In this document: positions 18,101 to 26,001 of the stretch, in pieces
Layout: every line of letters starts with the position of its first letter
Position numbering within the stretch: the first letter of the stretch is position 1
Assembly: GCA_039024435.1 (NCBI GenBank)
Contig: JBCCQH010000023.1
Span: forward strand, 1 to 64,000
Direction: 5' to 3'
Length of the DNA: 64,000 nucleotides
Source of the DNA: JBCCQH01 sp039024435
Lineage (GTDB): Bacteria; Bacteroidota; Bacteroidia; J057; JADKCL01
The notes under the pieces: model-generated
What the model was told of the DNA's origin: nothing
The model's input: only the letters and a program-made list of their open reading frames with translations
The model's database searches: none
Program-made: the position numbers and the translations under genes

Positions 18101-19109
18101 CCATGCGCCGCTCTGAGTGGCGGTCCCAAACGGTCGCCGAGGCGTAATCGTTTTCGGCGGCAGCCACGTTGTCCTCTTCGGTGACTTCAACCCCGCTATC
18201 CGCCGGCGTATCCGAGGATGCCGTCGTGTCTTTGGGTTCGGAGGTTTCCTCGGCTTTGAGATCGACATCCCCCCCACCAGAAATACCCGAGTCAAGCAGT
18301 GCGATCCGGGCCTCCGTTCGGTGAATCATGAAATGCCCCTTCTTGAGGGTTGCCTTGTAATTGTTGAGGAGGGTCTTCAGCTTCTCCATCTTTTCCTTGT
18401 CGCTGATTTCCTCCTTGAGGATGGGATTGACCTTTTCGTAGGCAGTGTGGCCAAACGAGCGGTAATCACCCCGGTAAGTCAGGTCCACCAGCAATTCCTT
18501 GATGGTCGGATGCAAGGCATCGTACTGCTCGGGGGTGAGCATAAACGGCTTGTCCTCTTCGCGCTGGGCGTACGCACCGTGTTTAGTGGCGCGCCCTTTG
18601 GCTTTGGCTTCGTACTCGACGTAAACGATCTCGAAGAGTTTCTTCTGCTGTTCCTGGGTGATGTCTCCGATCTGATCCCGGTAATCGGCTACGTATTTCT
18701 TGGCGGAAGCGCCCTTCTTACCGGCAGATGCGGCGAGGAGATTGGCCTGCTGGCCCCCGATCCCGGCGGCTTGCATGTGGGCTTTAATGCCCGCCTCCGT
18801 CCGGTTGCCCATGTCGTATCCCCGGCCGATGGTAACCCCGGAGTTGTCGGTACCGGGCCAGTGGATATGTCGTGAATACCACGTGCTGTTTTTGGTATCG
18901 TTGCCCTCGGCGTCAAAGGTCACTTGTCCCCGATCTACCTTCAGGGGATCATCTTGCTTTTGCACCGGAGGTCCATCCGGCGGAGTTTCGGATCCACTAT
19001 CGGCAAATTGAAAAGCGGGGGGACTTAGGGTTGCTCCGCTGTATTCACCCTCCAGCGATTCTCCGAGTTGACCCGTTGAATTTTCGTTTCCTTGATTGAT
19101 CTTTTCCAT
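15171..19109 (-). CDS. Multi-domain peptidoglycan hydrolase with N-terminal PP-x-F tag, candidate injected effector
   Basis: A 1312-aa protein with no signal peptide. Order: short hydrophilic N-terminus with LSPPAFQFADSG (about residues 28-39); a lysozyme-like domain of pesticin type, 63-272, with likely catalytic Glu68 (FDAEGND) and SGVTIGRGYDMG; an M15-type D,D/L,D-peptidase domain, 324-457, with zinc ligands His394, Asp401 (SFHNYGMAVD) and His443 (DKPHF); a wall-binding-like domain, 509-592; a second peptidase, 646-779, and binding domain, 836-917, near copies of the first; an annexin-like repeat, 955-1030 (GWGTDEDAVYAALAEL); and a C39-like cysteine peptidase end with Cys1089, His1214 and Asp1235. 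It should cut both glycan strands and peptide stems. I chose ATG 19109 (MEKINQGNENS), not the frame opening at 19193. Two lipoprotein genes follow directly. Delivery by a contractile injection system is inferred. Confidence 0.85.
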   Translation of the reverse strand: MEKINQGNENSTGQLGESLEGEYSGATLSPPAFQFADSGSETPPDGPPVQKQDDPLKVDRGQVTFDAEGNDTKNSTWYSRHIHWPGTDNSGVTIGRGYDMGNRTEAGIKAHMQAAGIGGQQANLLAASAGKKGASAKKYVADYRDQIGDITQEQQKKLFEIVYVEYEAKAKGRATKHGAYAQREEDKPFMLTPEQYDALHPTIKELLVDLTYRGDYRSFGHTAYEKVNPILKEEISDKEKMEKLKTLLNNYKATLKKGHFMIHRTEARIALLDSGISGGGDVDLKAEETSEPKDTTASSDTPADSGVEVTEEDNVAAAENDYASATVWDRHSERRMVGMHPSVAASARALINIADKEHGIKLRIPPQGGFRSFAEQDELKARGASTVGGGYSFHNYGMAVDVVEIKDGAALWTNPRWDTIASIGKNLGFEWGGDWKSFVDKPHFQMTFGYTTRQLLAREKDEAGFVDLGDRDDNALMATDSAPLGATAGNESEETSTTQDGNSSRVPTGRLIGEDVGFGGVNHPDDVEAVRAKLAAIGVLTSANAAEYAGTDEAAMGKLIRYYQRRIFRNTEDGLMSAGGATETRLINGVKGNDLTPDPAASSGETTVEEAPEPKDTTVSSDTAAGSANEVTEEDNTTAPDNDYASATVWDKHSERRMVGMHPSVAASARALINIADKEHGIKLRIPPQGGFRSFAEQDELKARGASTVGGGYSFHNYGMAVDVVEIKDGAALWKNPRWDTIASIGKNLGFEWGGDWKSFVDKPHFQMTFGYTTRQLRARDKDQAGFVDLGDRDDNALMATDSAPVGTSQGAAEGSESEETSTTQDTNSGRVPNGRLIGEDVGFGGVNHPDDVDAVRAKLAAIGVLTSANAAEYAGTDEAGMGKLIRYYQRRIFRNTEDGLMSAGGATESRLISGVKGNDPAPDPTTSSSAPTESVRPVARPVTSNTSTPAGPDFASIADRVFRAMDGWGTDEDAVYAALAELNKNGAHIAEFKSVYRQKYDKDVVTQIRSEFSNTMLWGNELDKALSYLNAGTAKKKEPAAPKSEASGSDDFATIDNVMERDDWRTQNPNPTAANQQYEDNESGWTACKYISEKMVYRAIYEDLPADFKRSQVLEAPGEYDYIVGGTGLGQFLSVQKEDKSEFKNIIPKKHKQSTFNTAGTANIAIDYLSGYLAQGIPVVAGVDHTFNRSLSKADGKTSSKNTAGYNEGTTDHFVTIVGQGVDDQNRRYFKWFDPGTQHRNNATSDENRLVEVSPNRFVGSQPWGDKTYTLTMVVLFQKDISTYKDYVDQNISDLRSLKEDFANKTGDFAE
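16308..18239 (-). repeat. Two tandem 966-bp coding repeats inside the wall hydrolase
   Basis: The unit is 322 codons, covering linker, M15 peptidase and wall-binding-like domain. Identical landmarks recur exactly 966 bases apart (for example ATGCGCCG at 18103 and 17137). Over a 60-base stretch aligned by eye (17101-17160 against 18067-18126), 53 bases match. The peptidase parts are almost identical in protein; the linkers differ. The second unit is slightly degenerate at its far end. Confidence 0.9.
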
Positions 19110-19400
19110 GGCTTTAGAACAAATAAATATGTCGCGACGATAATCTATTATGCAGTAGCCACCTTTAGTGCAGCAAGACCAACCTTGTCTCAACTTATCC
19201 GCTGACTGCGGCCCTAATTACAGACGACTGCATCAAACACTAACTGTAAATAGCCAATTTTACCTCAATAAATCAACCAAAAGATTCAACAATTGGCCCA
19301 CTGCCGGAAATTCCCGGCAGCATCTTTTCCGATGGCCGCGGCGGAGCCGGGGACCGCATCGCAACATTCCGGTGCAAATTTGTTATCTTTTCATTGGCTT
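19110..19400. other. Divergent intergenic region between the wall hydrolase and the S51 peptidase
   Basis: This 291-base region is more A+T-rich than the flanking genes, as expected of two divergent promoters. Upstream of the hydrolase on the minus strand there is TATTTATTTG shortly before the ATG, which is only loosely like the Bacteroidota -7 element. No RNA or gene is seen. Confidence 0.4.
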
Positions 19401-20150
19401 ATGCAAAGAATCCTCGCTTTTATCTTCCTGGTTTTCCCCTTGCTACTGGTCGGTCAAGCCCCGCCGCGCACGCTTTTTGTGTACGGTGGACAGGTCAATC
19501 AGCAATTTATCCGCTACACTGCCCAACTTACCGGCAAAGCACGCCCGAAAATCTGCTTTCTTCCCACCGCCACCGGGGATCGGGACGGCTACATTGCATT
19601 TTTCTATGAATTGTGCTCCGGTTTATCGGTGGATCCCTACGTACTGCGTGCCTTTACCAGTTCTTCCCGGCAAAATGAATCTTGGGAAGCAACCCTCACG
19701 CGCATGGACGCGATCATCGTCGGAGGGGGCAATACTTTGAATATGCTCGCCATCTGGCGGGCCCAAGGGATCGATTTGGCCTTGCGCAAAGCCTACGCGC
19801 AAGGCGTCGTCCTCGCCGGCGGCAGTGCGGGGTCACTCTGCTGGTTCACCGGCGGGACCACCGATTCGCGTCCCATCGAGTTGACCATTGTGGAGGGGCT
19901 GGGCTATCTGCCCTACAGCCATTGTCCCCACTACCATTCTGAGGCCTCCCGAAAACCCCTGTATCACGAAAATATCCGCACCGGAAAGCTGACCGCGGGA
20001 TACGCCTGCGATGACAATGCCGGCCTGGTTTTCAAAAATGAAATCTTGCAAAACGGCGTCGCCACCGATACCAGTAGCCACGCCTATTTTGTACAATTGC
20101 AAAAGGGAGAAATCGTCGAAGAGCGCATTGAGGCGGAACTTATCGAATGA
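19401..20150 (+). CDS. Secreted peptidase S51 (peptidase E/cyanophycinase-like)
   Basis: A 249-aa protein beginning with a signal peptide (MQRILAFIFLVFPLLLVGQA). The S51 fold is shown by FLPTATGD, DAIIVGGGNTLNMLAIW, and the nucleophile motif VLAGGSAGSLCWF with the catalytic Ser. A CPHYHSEASR block supplies the family's conserved His. Peptidase E cleaves Asp-X dipeptides and cyanophycinase cleaves beta-Asp-Arg. Peptidase E is normally cytoplasmic, so the leader points to periplasmic work, as in exported cyanophycinase-like members. I chose ATG 19401 because it begins the leader; a frame open from 19293 adds 36 unrelated residues. Confidence 0.87.
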   Translation: MQRILAFIFLVFPLLLVGQAPPRTLFVYGGQVNQQFIRYTAQLTGKARPKICFLPTATGDRDGYIAFFYELCSGLSVDPYVLRAFTSSSRQNESWEATLTRMDAIIVGGGNTLNMLAIWRAQGIDLALRKAYAQGVVLAGGSAGSLCWFTGGTTDSRPIELTIVEGLGYLPYSHCPHYHSEASRKPLYHENIRTGKLTAGYACDDNAGLVFKNEILQNGVATDTSSHAYFVQLQKGEIVEERIEAELIE

Positions 20151-20195
20151 ATTCGGCCACGCCTCGCCCTCCGGCATTGGCTTACGCTGTCTGGA

Positions 20196-20582
20196 TCAAG
20201 ACGAAATCACCACGTAGGAAGCCCGGAGGTAGTATCCTCCGGTGACCTGATTGTTGAGCCGTTCCGCGCGTACAGTGTGGTGTCCTTGGGGCAACAGCAT
20301 CGTCGTCGCCGCTGAAGCCCAGAAGTCAATCGTATTTGATTGGGCTTCAAAACTTTGGTTGAGGGCTTGAAGATTGCCGTTTACCGTTAACTTTACCCGA
20401 ATGCCGGCATTTGCGGTAGGTCCGGTGTAATTTGCGCGGGCCACCGCTTCAAAAAACAGAAGGCTCATCGTCTCCAATTCAAAGCTGTCCTCAAACACGC
20501 CCGTTTCCTCGGTGATTTCGCGTTCTTTTTGTTTGACGATGATGAAGCGCGAGTCCGCCCGGTTGTTTTGTTCTTCGTTCAT
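20196..20582 (-). CDS. Hypothetical protein, beta-rich, 128 aa
   Basis: A 128-aa protein without signal peptide or membrane helix. After a charged N-terminus (NEEQNNRADSRFIIVKQKER) it has alternating strand-like segments and a QGHHTVRAERLNN...GYYLRASYVVISS end, with the look of a small jelly-roll or tail-fibre-type domain. I recognise no family. It converges with the S51 peptidase (45 bases between the stops). I chose ATG 20582 over the TTG at 20588. Confidence that it is a gene rests on length, codon pattern and lack of any overlapping better frame. Confidence 0.6.
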   Translation of the reverse strand: MNEEQNNRADSRFIIVKQKEREITEETGVFEDSFELETMSLLFFEAVARANYTGPTANAGIRVKLTVNGNLQALNQSFEAQSNTIDFWASAATTMLLPQGHHTVRAERLNNQVTGGYYLRASYVVISS

Positions 20583-20777
20583 GATCAAAAAGGTTTTGGA
20601 TTACCGTCCCAAAAAGCCACCGCCGAACGAGCAATCCATGAACAGAAATTCGGGTACATTCCGCCTTTATTCCGGCAATCCACTTCTACTGCTTTGGAAA
20701 TTTAGCCCCTGACATCGGAAAGCCCACACAATTGCCCAAGCAAAATTCTGCAAAATCATTCTTTCCGGTCTTCAACT

Positions 20778-21543
20778 TTAGAAAAGCATTGAGGACCGGT
20801 CCCATGGATTTGCGTAGATCTTGATTTGCTCCATTTCCGCAATTGCTTTTACCGCGACCGGTCCGGAAACCGCTTCGATCAAACTTCTGTAGGGGATACC
20901 GCCGTTTCCATTGTCAAAATCGTGGGTTTTGGTCAAGGTATTCCCGGCGAGATCAAATTCGAAAATCGTGTCGACATCGGTCGCTCCACCCCGGCTGGTC
21001 ATCCCGTACAGTTTCCCGTTGCTGCCTTCAATGAGCGCACTGTAGGGACACTCCCCATCGCTGACCGAACTGAAACCGTGGCCCTTCGCGGAAGTGTTGT
21101 TACTGCCGCGGGTAAATTCAAACAGTGTCCTGTGGACATTGGCTCCGCCGAACGAGGCCATGCCGTAGAGTTTGCCCTTGCTGTGCTGCACCAGTGCCCC
21201 GGCGATTGCTCGCCGTCGGTATCCCCAAAGTCAAACTGCTTGGTGTAAGCCCCCGCCCCGATGTCGTACGAAAACAGCTTCCCTACCTCCGTGATCCCCC
21301 CCTGCGGGTGAGTCCGTAGCGCTGGCCATCCGTCGCCAATAACCGATTTGTATAGTAGGGCGATTCTCCATTGGTCCCCCCAAAACCGTCAACGATCACG
21401 GTGTGGTTTTGGCAATTGCTATCCGTTTGGAAAAAGGTGCCCGCCGGGGTCAGCCCCCAGTCACTGCGCTGGCAAGCCAGCAAATGCCAGGCAGAAAAAG
21501 AAGGGCGGGATGGGTTTTTTGTACTTGCAAGTTGATCGAACAT
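20778..21543 (-). pseudogene. Broken secreted repeat protein (YG-T-GG repeats) with a T9SS-like end
   Basis: Three frames read in order give one protein of about 255 aa. The first part (ATG 21543) ends in GQRYGLTRRGG; the middle continues as GGITEVGKLFSYDIGAGAYT and QFDFGDTDGEQSPG; the last gives ALVQHSKGKLYGMASFGGANVHRTLFEF and a second GKLYGMTSRGG repeat. Such LYGxTxxGG...FEF repeats match the Gloeo/Verruco repeat family of surface proteins. The tail IKIYANPW looks like the start of a type A sorting domain, then stops early. Frame breaks fall at a run of seven C (21296-21302) and of four C (21197-21200). Decay or sequencing error in homopolymers are both possible. Confidence 0.75.
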
Positions 21544-21599
21544 GGTGATCGATTGAGGGGCAATCCAAGATGCAAGCAGCGCTTACCCACCGCCTGGGT

Positions 21600-23222
21600 T
21601 CAGTAACCGCCGCTAACCGAAAAGCAGCGTCGGACCAGGATGAATGATTCGACGTTGGTGTGCAATTGCACCAGGTAAAGTCCGGGGGACAGCCGCAGCC
21701 GGGTGGTCCCGCGATTTTCTGGGGGCAATGCGCGGTGCTGGACCACTCGACCGCTCAGGTCCCAAACGGTGATCGCCGTGGCGGTGTAATCACGGGGCAG
21801 TTCCCAGTGGGCTTCCAGGCCGGGGCCATGGCCCCGCAAAAATCGCAGACGGCCCGTTTCGCCAAATGGCGATCCGATTACCGAAGTAGGGTTATCCTGG
21901 GCGGCAAAGATGTATTCCGGAAAGGAATATTGGCGACAACCCGCCGTGCTGCGCCCAATCGCCCAGTAAAAGCCCGAATCCAAGGCCCAGACCGAGTCCC
22001 GACCCGCCCAGGCGAGCACCTCCATGCCATCGCGGTACCAGGAAATGGCTTCCCAGCCCCCCGGAGCAACAAGCAACAGGCTGTCATTCAGCGGAATGGT
22101 ATCTCCCTGGGGCAGACCCAAAAAGAGTGAATCGGCGGGGTATTCAAAAACCGCGAGAAAGGGAACTGAATCGGTCCCCAACTGGGTAAAATCGCCCCCG
22201 ATGGCGATCCGATTGCAGCGGGAATCGATCTCTTCCACCGTCCCGTTGGGATTGGCCGGAGGGAAGACCGCCATCCCGGTAGTGGTTTCCAGACCGCCGA
22301 GGTTGGGCAGGGGCTGCGCGTTAAAAGTACTGAAAAATCCCCCCGCCCAGAGCGTATCCGCATAAGTCGCCAGGGCCAGGACGTAACTGTCCGGATTGGG
22401 GGCCACACTTTGCAGACTGAGGGTATTCATCGCAAAGGCCGCAAAGCAACTGCGTGGTTGATTGTCCACCACCTGGAAGATGCCCCCGATGTACAGTTTG
22501 CCATCATGGGTGATCATTTTCCAGACAAAGCTGAACGCAAAACTGGTCGCCCCCGGATTCCAGGGATACAGATTCCCCATTCGGTCCACGGCAGCGATCT
22601 TGGCTCGGTTGACCCCAGCCACTTGGAAGTAGTTCCCCCCAATGATGATGGTATCGCCCCAGGCCAGCAGATCGTTCACCGAGCCGGTAGGTTCCGGAGC
22701 AAATGCAGTGGCGGCTCCAGTCGCGGTGTCCACCTCAGCCAGATTGGAGCGAATGAGCCCACCCAAGGTCGCAAAGGTCCCCCCAATGTATACAGTCGCA
22801 ACATCGGGCAAAATGGTGCGAACATCGCCATTGCCCCCGGCGTCAGGATTCCACGGCAAAACCTCCCCCGCCGCGGTGATCGCGCCGATGCTGTTGCGTG
22901 AAGAATCCCCCAGTTGGGAGAACTGTCCTCCGAGATAAATGCGGTCGTGGCCGAGGGCGATTTCTCTTACTCGGCCATTGACCGCCGGCGTCCCCCCCAA
23001 AACGGTGTTCGACGGGATATGCAGAGCGGCAAAATTTGATCGGGCAGAATCCCCGACCATGGTAAAAGTCCCGCCGATGAGCAGGGTATCGCCTCCGCCC
23101 AGGAAGCGAACGACCTCTACGGTACCATTGGGGGCAGGAACGTTTTGTAGGAGGGTTTGGGCCAGCCCACCGCAGTGCAAGCCAGCCCACATCACAAGGA
23201 TCGTCAGAGTATTGCGCAGCAT
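21600..23222 (-). CDS. Secreted beta-propeller protein with T9SS sorting tail
   Basis: A 540-aa surface protein. A signal peptide (LTILVMWAGLHCGGLAQ) is followed by about seven repeats of the type (L/I)YIGGxFxxxG, for example LLIGGTFTMVGD, IYLGGQFSQLGD, VYIGGTFATLGG and LYIGGIFQVVD, as in delta-60-repeat beta-propellers. Next come an Ig-like region (PGGWEAISWYRDGMEV) and a C-terminal sorting domain (TAITVWDLSGRVVQHR...LSPGLYLVQLHT) for type IX export. I chose ATG 23222 because it directly begins the leader and sits 7 bases after the end of the upstream frame; an ATG at 23258 is less fitting. Likely co-transcribed with the S74 gene upstream. Confidence 0.85.
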   Translation of the reverse strand: MLRNTLTILVMWAGLHCGGLAQTLLQNVPAPNGTVEVVRFLGGGDTLLIGGTFTMVGDSARSNFAALHIPSNTVLGGTPAVNGRVREIALGHDRIYLGGQFSQLGDSSRNSIGAITAAGEVLPWNPDAGGNGDVRTILPDVATVYIGGTFATLGGLIRSNLAEVDTATGAATAFAPEPTGSVNDLLAWGDTIIIGGNYFQVAGVNRAKIAAVDRMGNLYPWNPGATSFAFSFVWKMITHDGKLYIGGIFQVVDNQPRSCFAAFAMNTLSLQSVAPNPDSYVLALATYADTLWAGGFFSTFNAQPLPNLGGLETTTGMAVFPPANPNGTVEEIDSRCNRIAIGGDFTQLGTDSVPFLAVFEYPADSLFLGLPQGDTIPLNDSLLLVAPGGWEAISWYRDGMEVLAWAGRDSVWALDSGFYWAIGRSTAGCRQYSFPEYIFAAQDNPTSVIGSPFGETGRLRFLRGHGPGLEAHWELPRDYTATAITVWDLSGRVVQHRALPPENRGTTRLRLSPGLYLVQLHTNVESFILVRRCFSVSGGY

Positions 23223-23229
23223 AGCTTGG

Positions 23230-24875
23230 TCAACGGTTGTATTGGGCATCGATTTCATCGGCCAGAAGGTCGATCCGCTGGAGAATATCGCGGCGGACTT
23301 CCTCAGAGACGCCTTGGGCTTGGTTGATATGGTCTTTCAGGTGCCGGAGAAATGCTTCATTGCTAGGGGGTGGCGCCTGGGTTTCTACCCGCAGCGAGGC
23401 TCCGGACATCACGGGACGGGAAGCAGCGATGCCGAAGTCGGTGGCGGTCCGAATCGCAACGGGCTGCTGGTCGAGCAGCGGAGTGTGGGCCGTCTGCCCC
23501 AGCAAGGCTTCCAGCTTGATCAGCCGCGCTTCAATTCCTGCACCTGGCCGTAGAGTTCTTTGGTGGTGTGCCAAAGGGGAACCACCAGCCGCGAATAATC
23601 CACCGTCAAAATGCCGTCTTTCCCTTCAGAGACCACCGAGGGGAAGAGTTGCTGTACTTCCTGGGCGATAAACCCAATCTGCCAGGATTGGTCCGAGGCC
23701 GCTTTCCATTGGTAGGTGTATGTCCCGAGCGCCAGGACCGAAGCGGTCAGATCAACTGTGGGGGCCAGGTTCTTTTTCAAGCGGAGGTCGGAAAAGGTAT
23801 TCCAGGCATTGGCCACCGCCACCGAACCGTCTCCCAGATTGCCGACCTGCAAGCGAAAACCGGGGGTCGTGGACCCAACTCCGACGAATCCCGAGGCGGC
23901 AGCCCCATTTTGCAAAATCGTGATCGAAGGAACCGAACTCGATGCCGCGATCATGACCGAATTGGGTACATTATTGGTCAGGACCGGAGTTGAGAAGCCG
24001 TAGGTATTCATCGCCAAAGAGGATACCCCCGAGGCGACGGCATTGCCCCCCAGCGCGACGCTGTAGGATCCCGAAGAAGTGACGCTGTTGCCATGCGCGG
24101 TGCTGAAGTCGCCGGTAGCCGAAGCCAGCAAGCCAAATGCCTGCCCGTAACCGAAGGGGCCATCGCCGGTGGAGACCAGGCCGTAAGCGTGGGCCCGGTC
24201 GCCGGTCGCACTCGCCAAAGCGCCCATGGCGCACGATGCGGAAAAAGAATTGACGCTTGCCGACCGCCCAACCGCCGTCTGCCCGGTCCCGGAGATGACA
24301 TTGGCTGCGTCACCAAATGCCTGTGAGTTGTCCGCCCAGACGTAGCTATTGGCCCCAAAGGATACACTGCCGGCCCCCCGCGCTTTGGCGTTGATGCCCA
24401 TGGCCACCGATCCCAGCCCGATGCTGTCCGCATCCCAATTGGTGGTGGTTACCGAACCGGCGCGGATGGCGGCTTTTTCCGGAATCCACATGAATCGCCT
24501 GCCGCCGCCCGAGGTCGGCGTAACCCCATTGACGGCATCGCCGGTGAGCAACAGCGCCCCGCCCGAGGTGAATTGCAGCAAGGAAGTGGCATTTGTTACA
24601 TCCAATGAATGCCCAGGCGCGGAAGTGACGATGTCCCAGGAATTGGTCGGGGTAAAAATTTGTAAGCCCGCACTATCGGCCGCGGCGGTTTCGATCTTCA
24701 ACCGGGCGGCTGCCGTGGCATTGAAAACGTGCAATTTCTGCTCAGGAGTGTTCGTGCCAATCCCGACATTTTGCGCCGCTAGCCACGGGATTGCGGTGGG
24801 GAAAATGATAAACAGAGCGGTGATCACCGTACAACCGGCCTTGGTCACCAGGAAGGAAGGAAGTTTTGTGTGCAT
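23230..24875 (-). CDS. Trimeric adhesin/tail-fibre-like protein with S74 (ICA) chaperone domain, frameshifted near the end
   Basis: The main frame (24875-23520) gives 451 aa. It has a signal peptide, GIGTNTPEQKLHVFNAT, a head of YadA-type short repeats (SFGANSYVWADNSQAFGDAA..., AHAYGLVSTGDG), then the intramolecular chaperone FSDLRLKKNLAPTVDL...YQWKAASDQSWQIGFIAQEVQQLFPSVV. It stops at KELYGQVQELKRG. In the next frame the expected coiled-coil end continues as EARLIKLEALLGQ and runs to 23230 for about 100 residues. Restoring one G in GAATTGAAGCG would join them. The chaperone domain itself is complete, so the protein may still fold. I chose ATG 24875 over a TTG at 24896. Confidence 0.8.
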
Positions 24876-25275
24876 TGCGACGGACTTTGCTGACAAATAA
24901 TGACTTATGGTCGGTAGTTCGCCTTATTTAGAATGATTCAAAATAAGGGAATTATTGTAGCAAGTTCAATACCTTAAACGGGGTATTTGGGAAAGATCGT
25001 GCGCCCTACTTTTTCGGCGTTGGGCCCGGTGGGAAAACGCAATTGCACCCTAGAAATCGGGCAAGGATCCCGCGGGGGTTCGCGTGCGTAGCTGAAAGTT
25101 TGATTCTGGGGGTTGAGCGGATATGGTGTTGCTTATTGATAAAGAAGAAAATCCATGCTTGAGCACGCGGCGGTTGGAGCCGATTCAACCTTCCCAACGG
25201 TATTCTCCCCCACCCGCATTTTGCTCAAAAAAATCGGTCTTTTGGATTTGCGTGAGACGGGTACGTTGCATAGCG
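24876..25275. other. Intergenic region with palindrome, otherwise empty
   Basis: This 400-base region upstream of the S74 gene and downstream of the LRR lipoprotein contains the 27-bp palindrome at 24922-24948. The remainder up to 25275 shows no gene, RNA or terminator that I can support. Confidence 0.6.
24922..24948. promoter_or_regulatory. 27-bp near-perfect palindrome upstream of the S74/propeller operon
   Basis: Arms CCTTATTT (24922-24929) and AAATAAGG (24941-24948) enclose inner arms GAAT/ATTC around a single central base. Twelve of thirteen base pairs match. It lies 47-73 bases before the chosen ATG, in the promoter zone. Good candidate for a dimeric repressor or activator site; no regulator gene is next to it. 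Confidence 0.55.
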
Positions 25276-26001
25276 CTATTGCCTCCGGGCACCCAAACTT
25301 CGGATAAACTTTCTATCCTCATCGCTCAAAACGATAGGATTGTCTGCGTGGAGCACGTATTTGAGACGAGGTAGACGTTTGAGTGCTCCGGGAAGTTTCC
25401 GCAGTTGGTTGTCATGGAGATACACGTATTCCAAATTTTCCAGAGACGAAAGGGTCTCCGGAATCGCGGTCAAATCATTGTTTCCCAAATCCAGAATGCG
25501 AAGTTGTTTGAGTTCGAAAATTTCATCCGGCAGCTTACCTCCCCCCAGTCCATTTAAAGTCAGACTTTCCAATGCCGGAGCCTGCTTGAGGTCACGCAAA
25601 AATTCAGGCAAGTCAGCGGGGAACCCAAGTACCCTCACCATTTTTACTGAGCGGTAAAACTGTGGGTTGCGAATTGTCCCAATGCGGTCACAGGCGTACC
25701 AGTACCAGTCGTTAATTTGACTCGGAAAGCGAACCGCTTCGGGAATCGAGGGGGCTTCCAAACGCAGAAATTCCAGACACGTTAGGTTGGGATATCGGTG
25801 CAAATCGGAATACAATCTTCCCCAATCGTCCACCGAACATGCGATTTTGGCTTTGCTCACCCGAGCCAGTTCTGCCGGGCTCCCGGTTGGGACATCTACA
25901 CAAATCCTAATTTCCTTCGGCAAAGTGCGACTCGGTGGCGGGGGGTGACACGCGCCGCCGAGCACGATGATCGCGATTATGCAAAATTTCCCCAATTTCA
26001 T
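25276..26001 (-). CDS. Leucine-rich-repeat lipoprotein, partner of the JAMM-like protein
   Basis: A 241-aa lipoprotein: MKLGKFCIIAIIVLGGACHP, lipidated Cys near residue 18. The C-terminal half holds four to five leucine-rich repeats of bacterial type (LESLTLNGLGGGKLPDEIF, LRILDLGNNDLTAIPETL, LEYVYLHDNQLRKLPGAL), a protein-binding solenoid. Its ATG overlaps the stop of the upstream JAMM-like gene as ATGA, so translation is coupled, and this decides the start at 26001. A membrane-anchored binding protein made with a possible toxin suggests an immunity role, by inference. The two genes are noticeably A+T-richer than their neighbours. Confidence 0.85.
   Translation of the reverse strand: MKLGKFCIIAIIVLGGACHPPPPSRTLPKEIRICVDVPTGSPAELARVSKAKIACSVDDWGRLYSDLHRYPNLTCLEFLRLEAPSIPEAVRFPSQINDWYWYACDRIGTIRNPQFYRSVKMVRVLGFPADLPEFLRDLKQAPALESLTLNGLGGGKLPDEIFELKQLRILDLGNNDLTAIPETLSSLENLEYVYLHDNQLRKLPGALKRLPRLKYVLHADNPIVLSDEDRKFIRSLGARRQ

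Noticed and set aside
23230..23574. Separate 114-aa gene between the S74 and propeller genes
   Set aside because: Its first residues are a shadow of the S74 gene and its remainder is the missing coiled-coil end of that protein, so it is one frameshifted gene.
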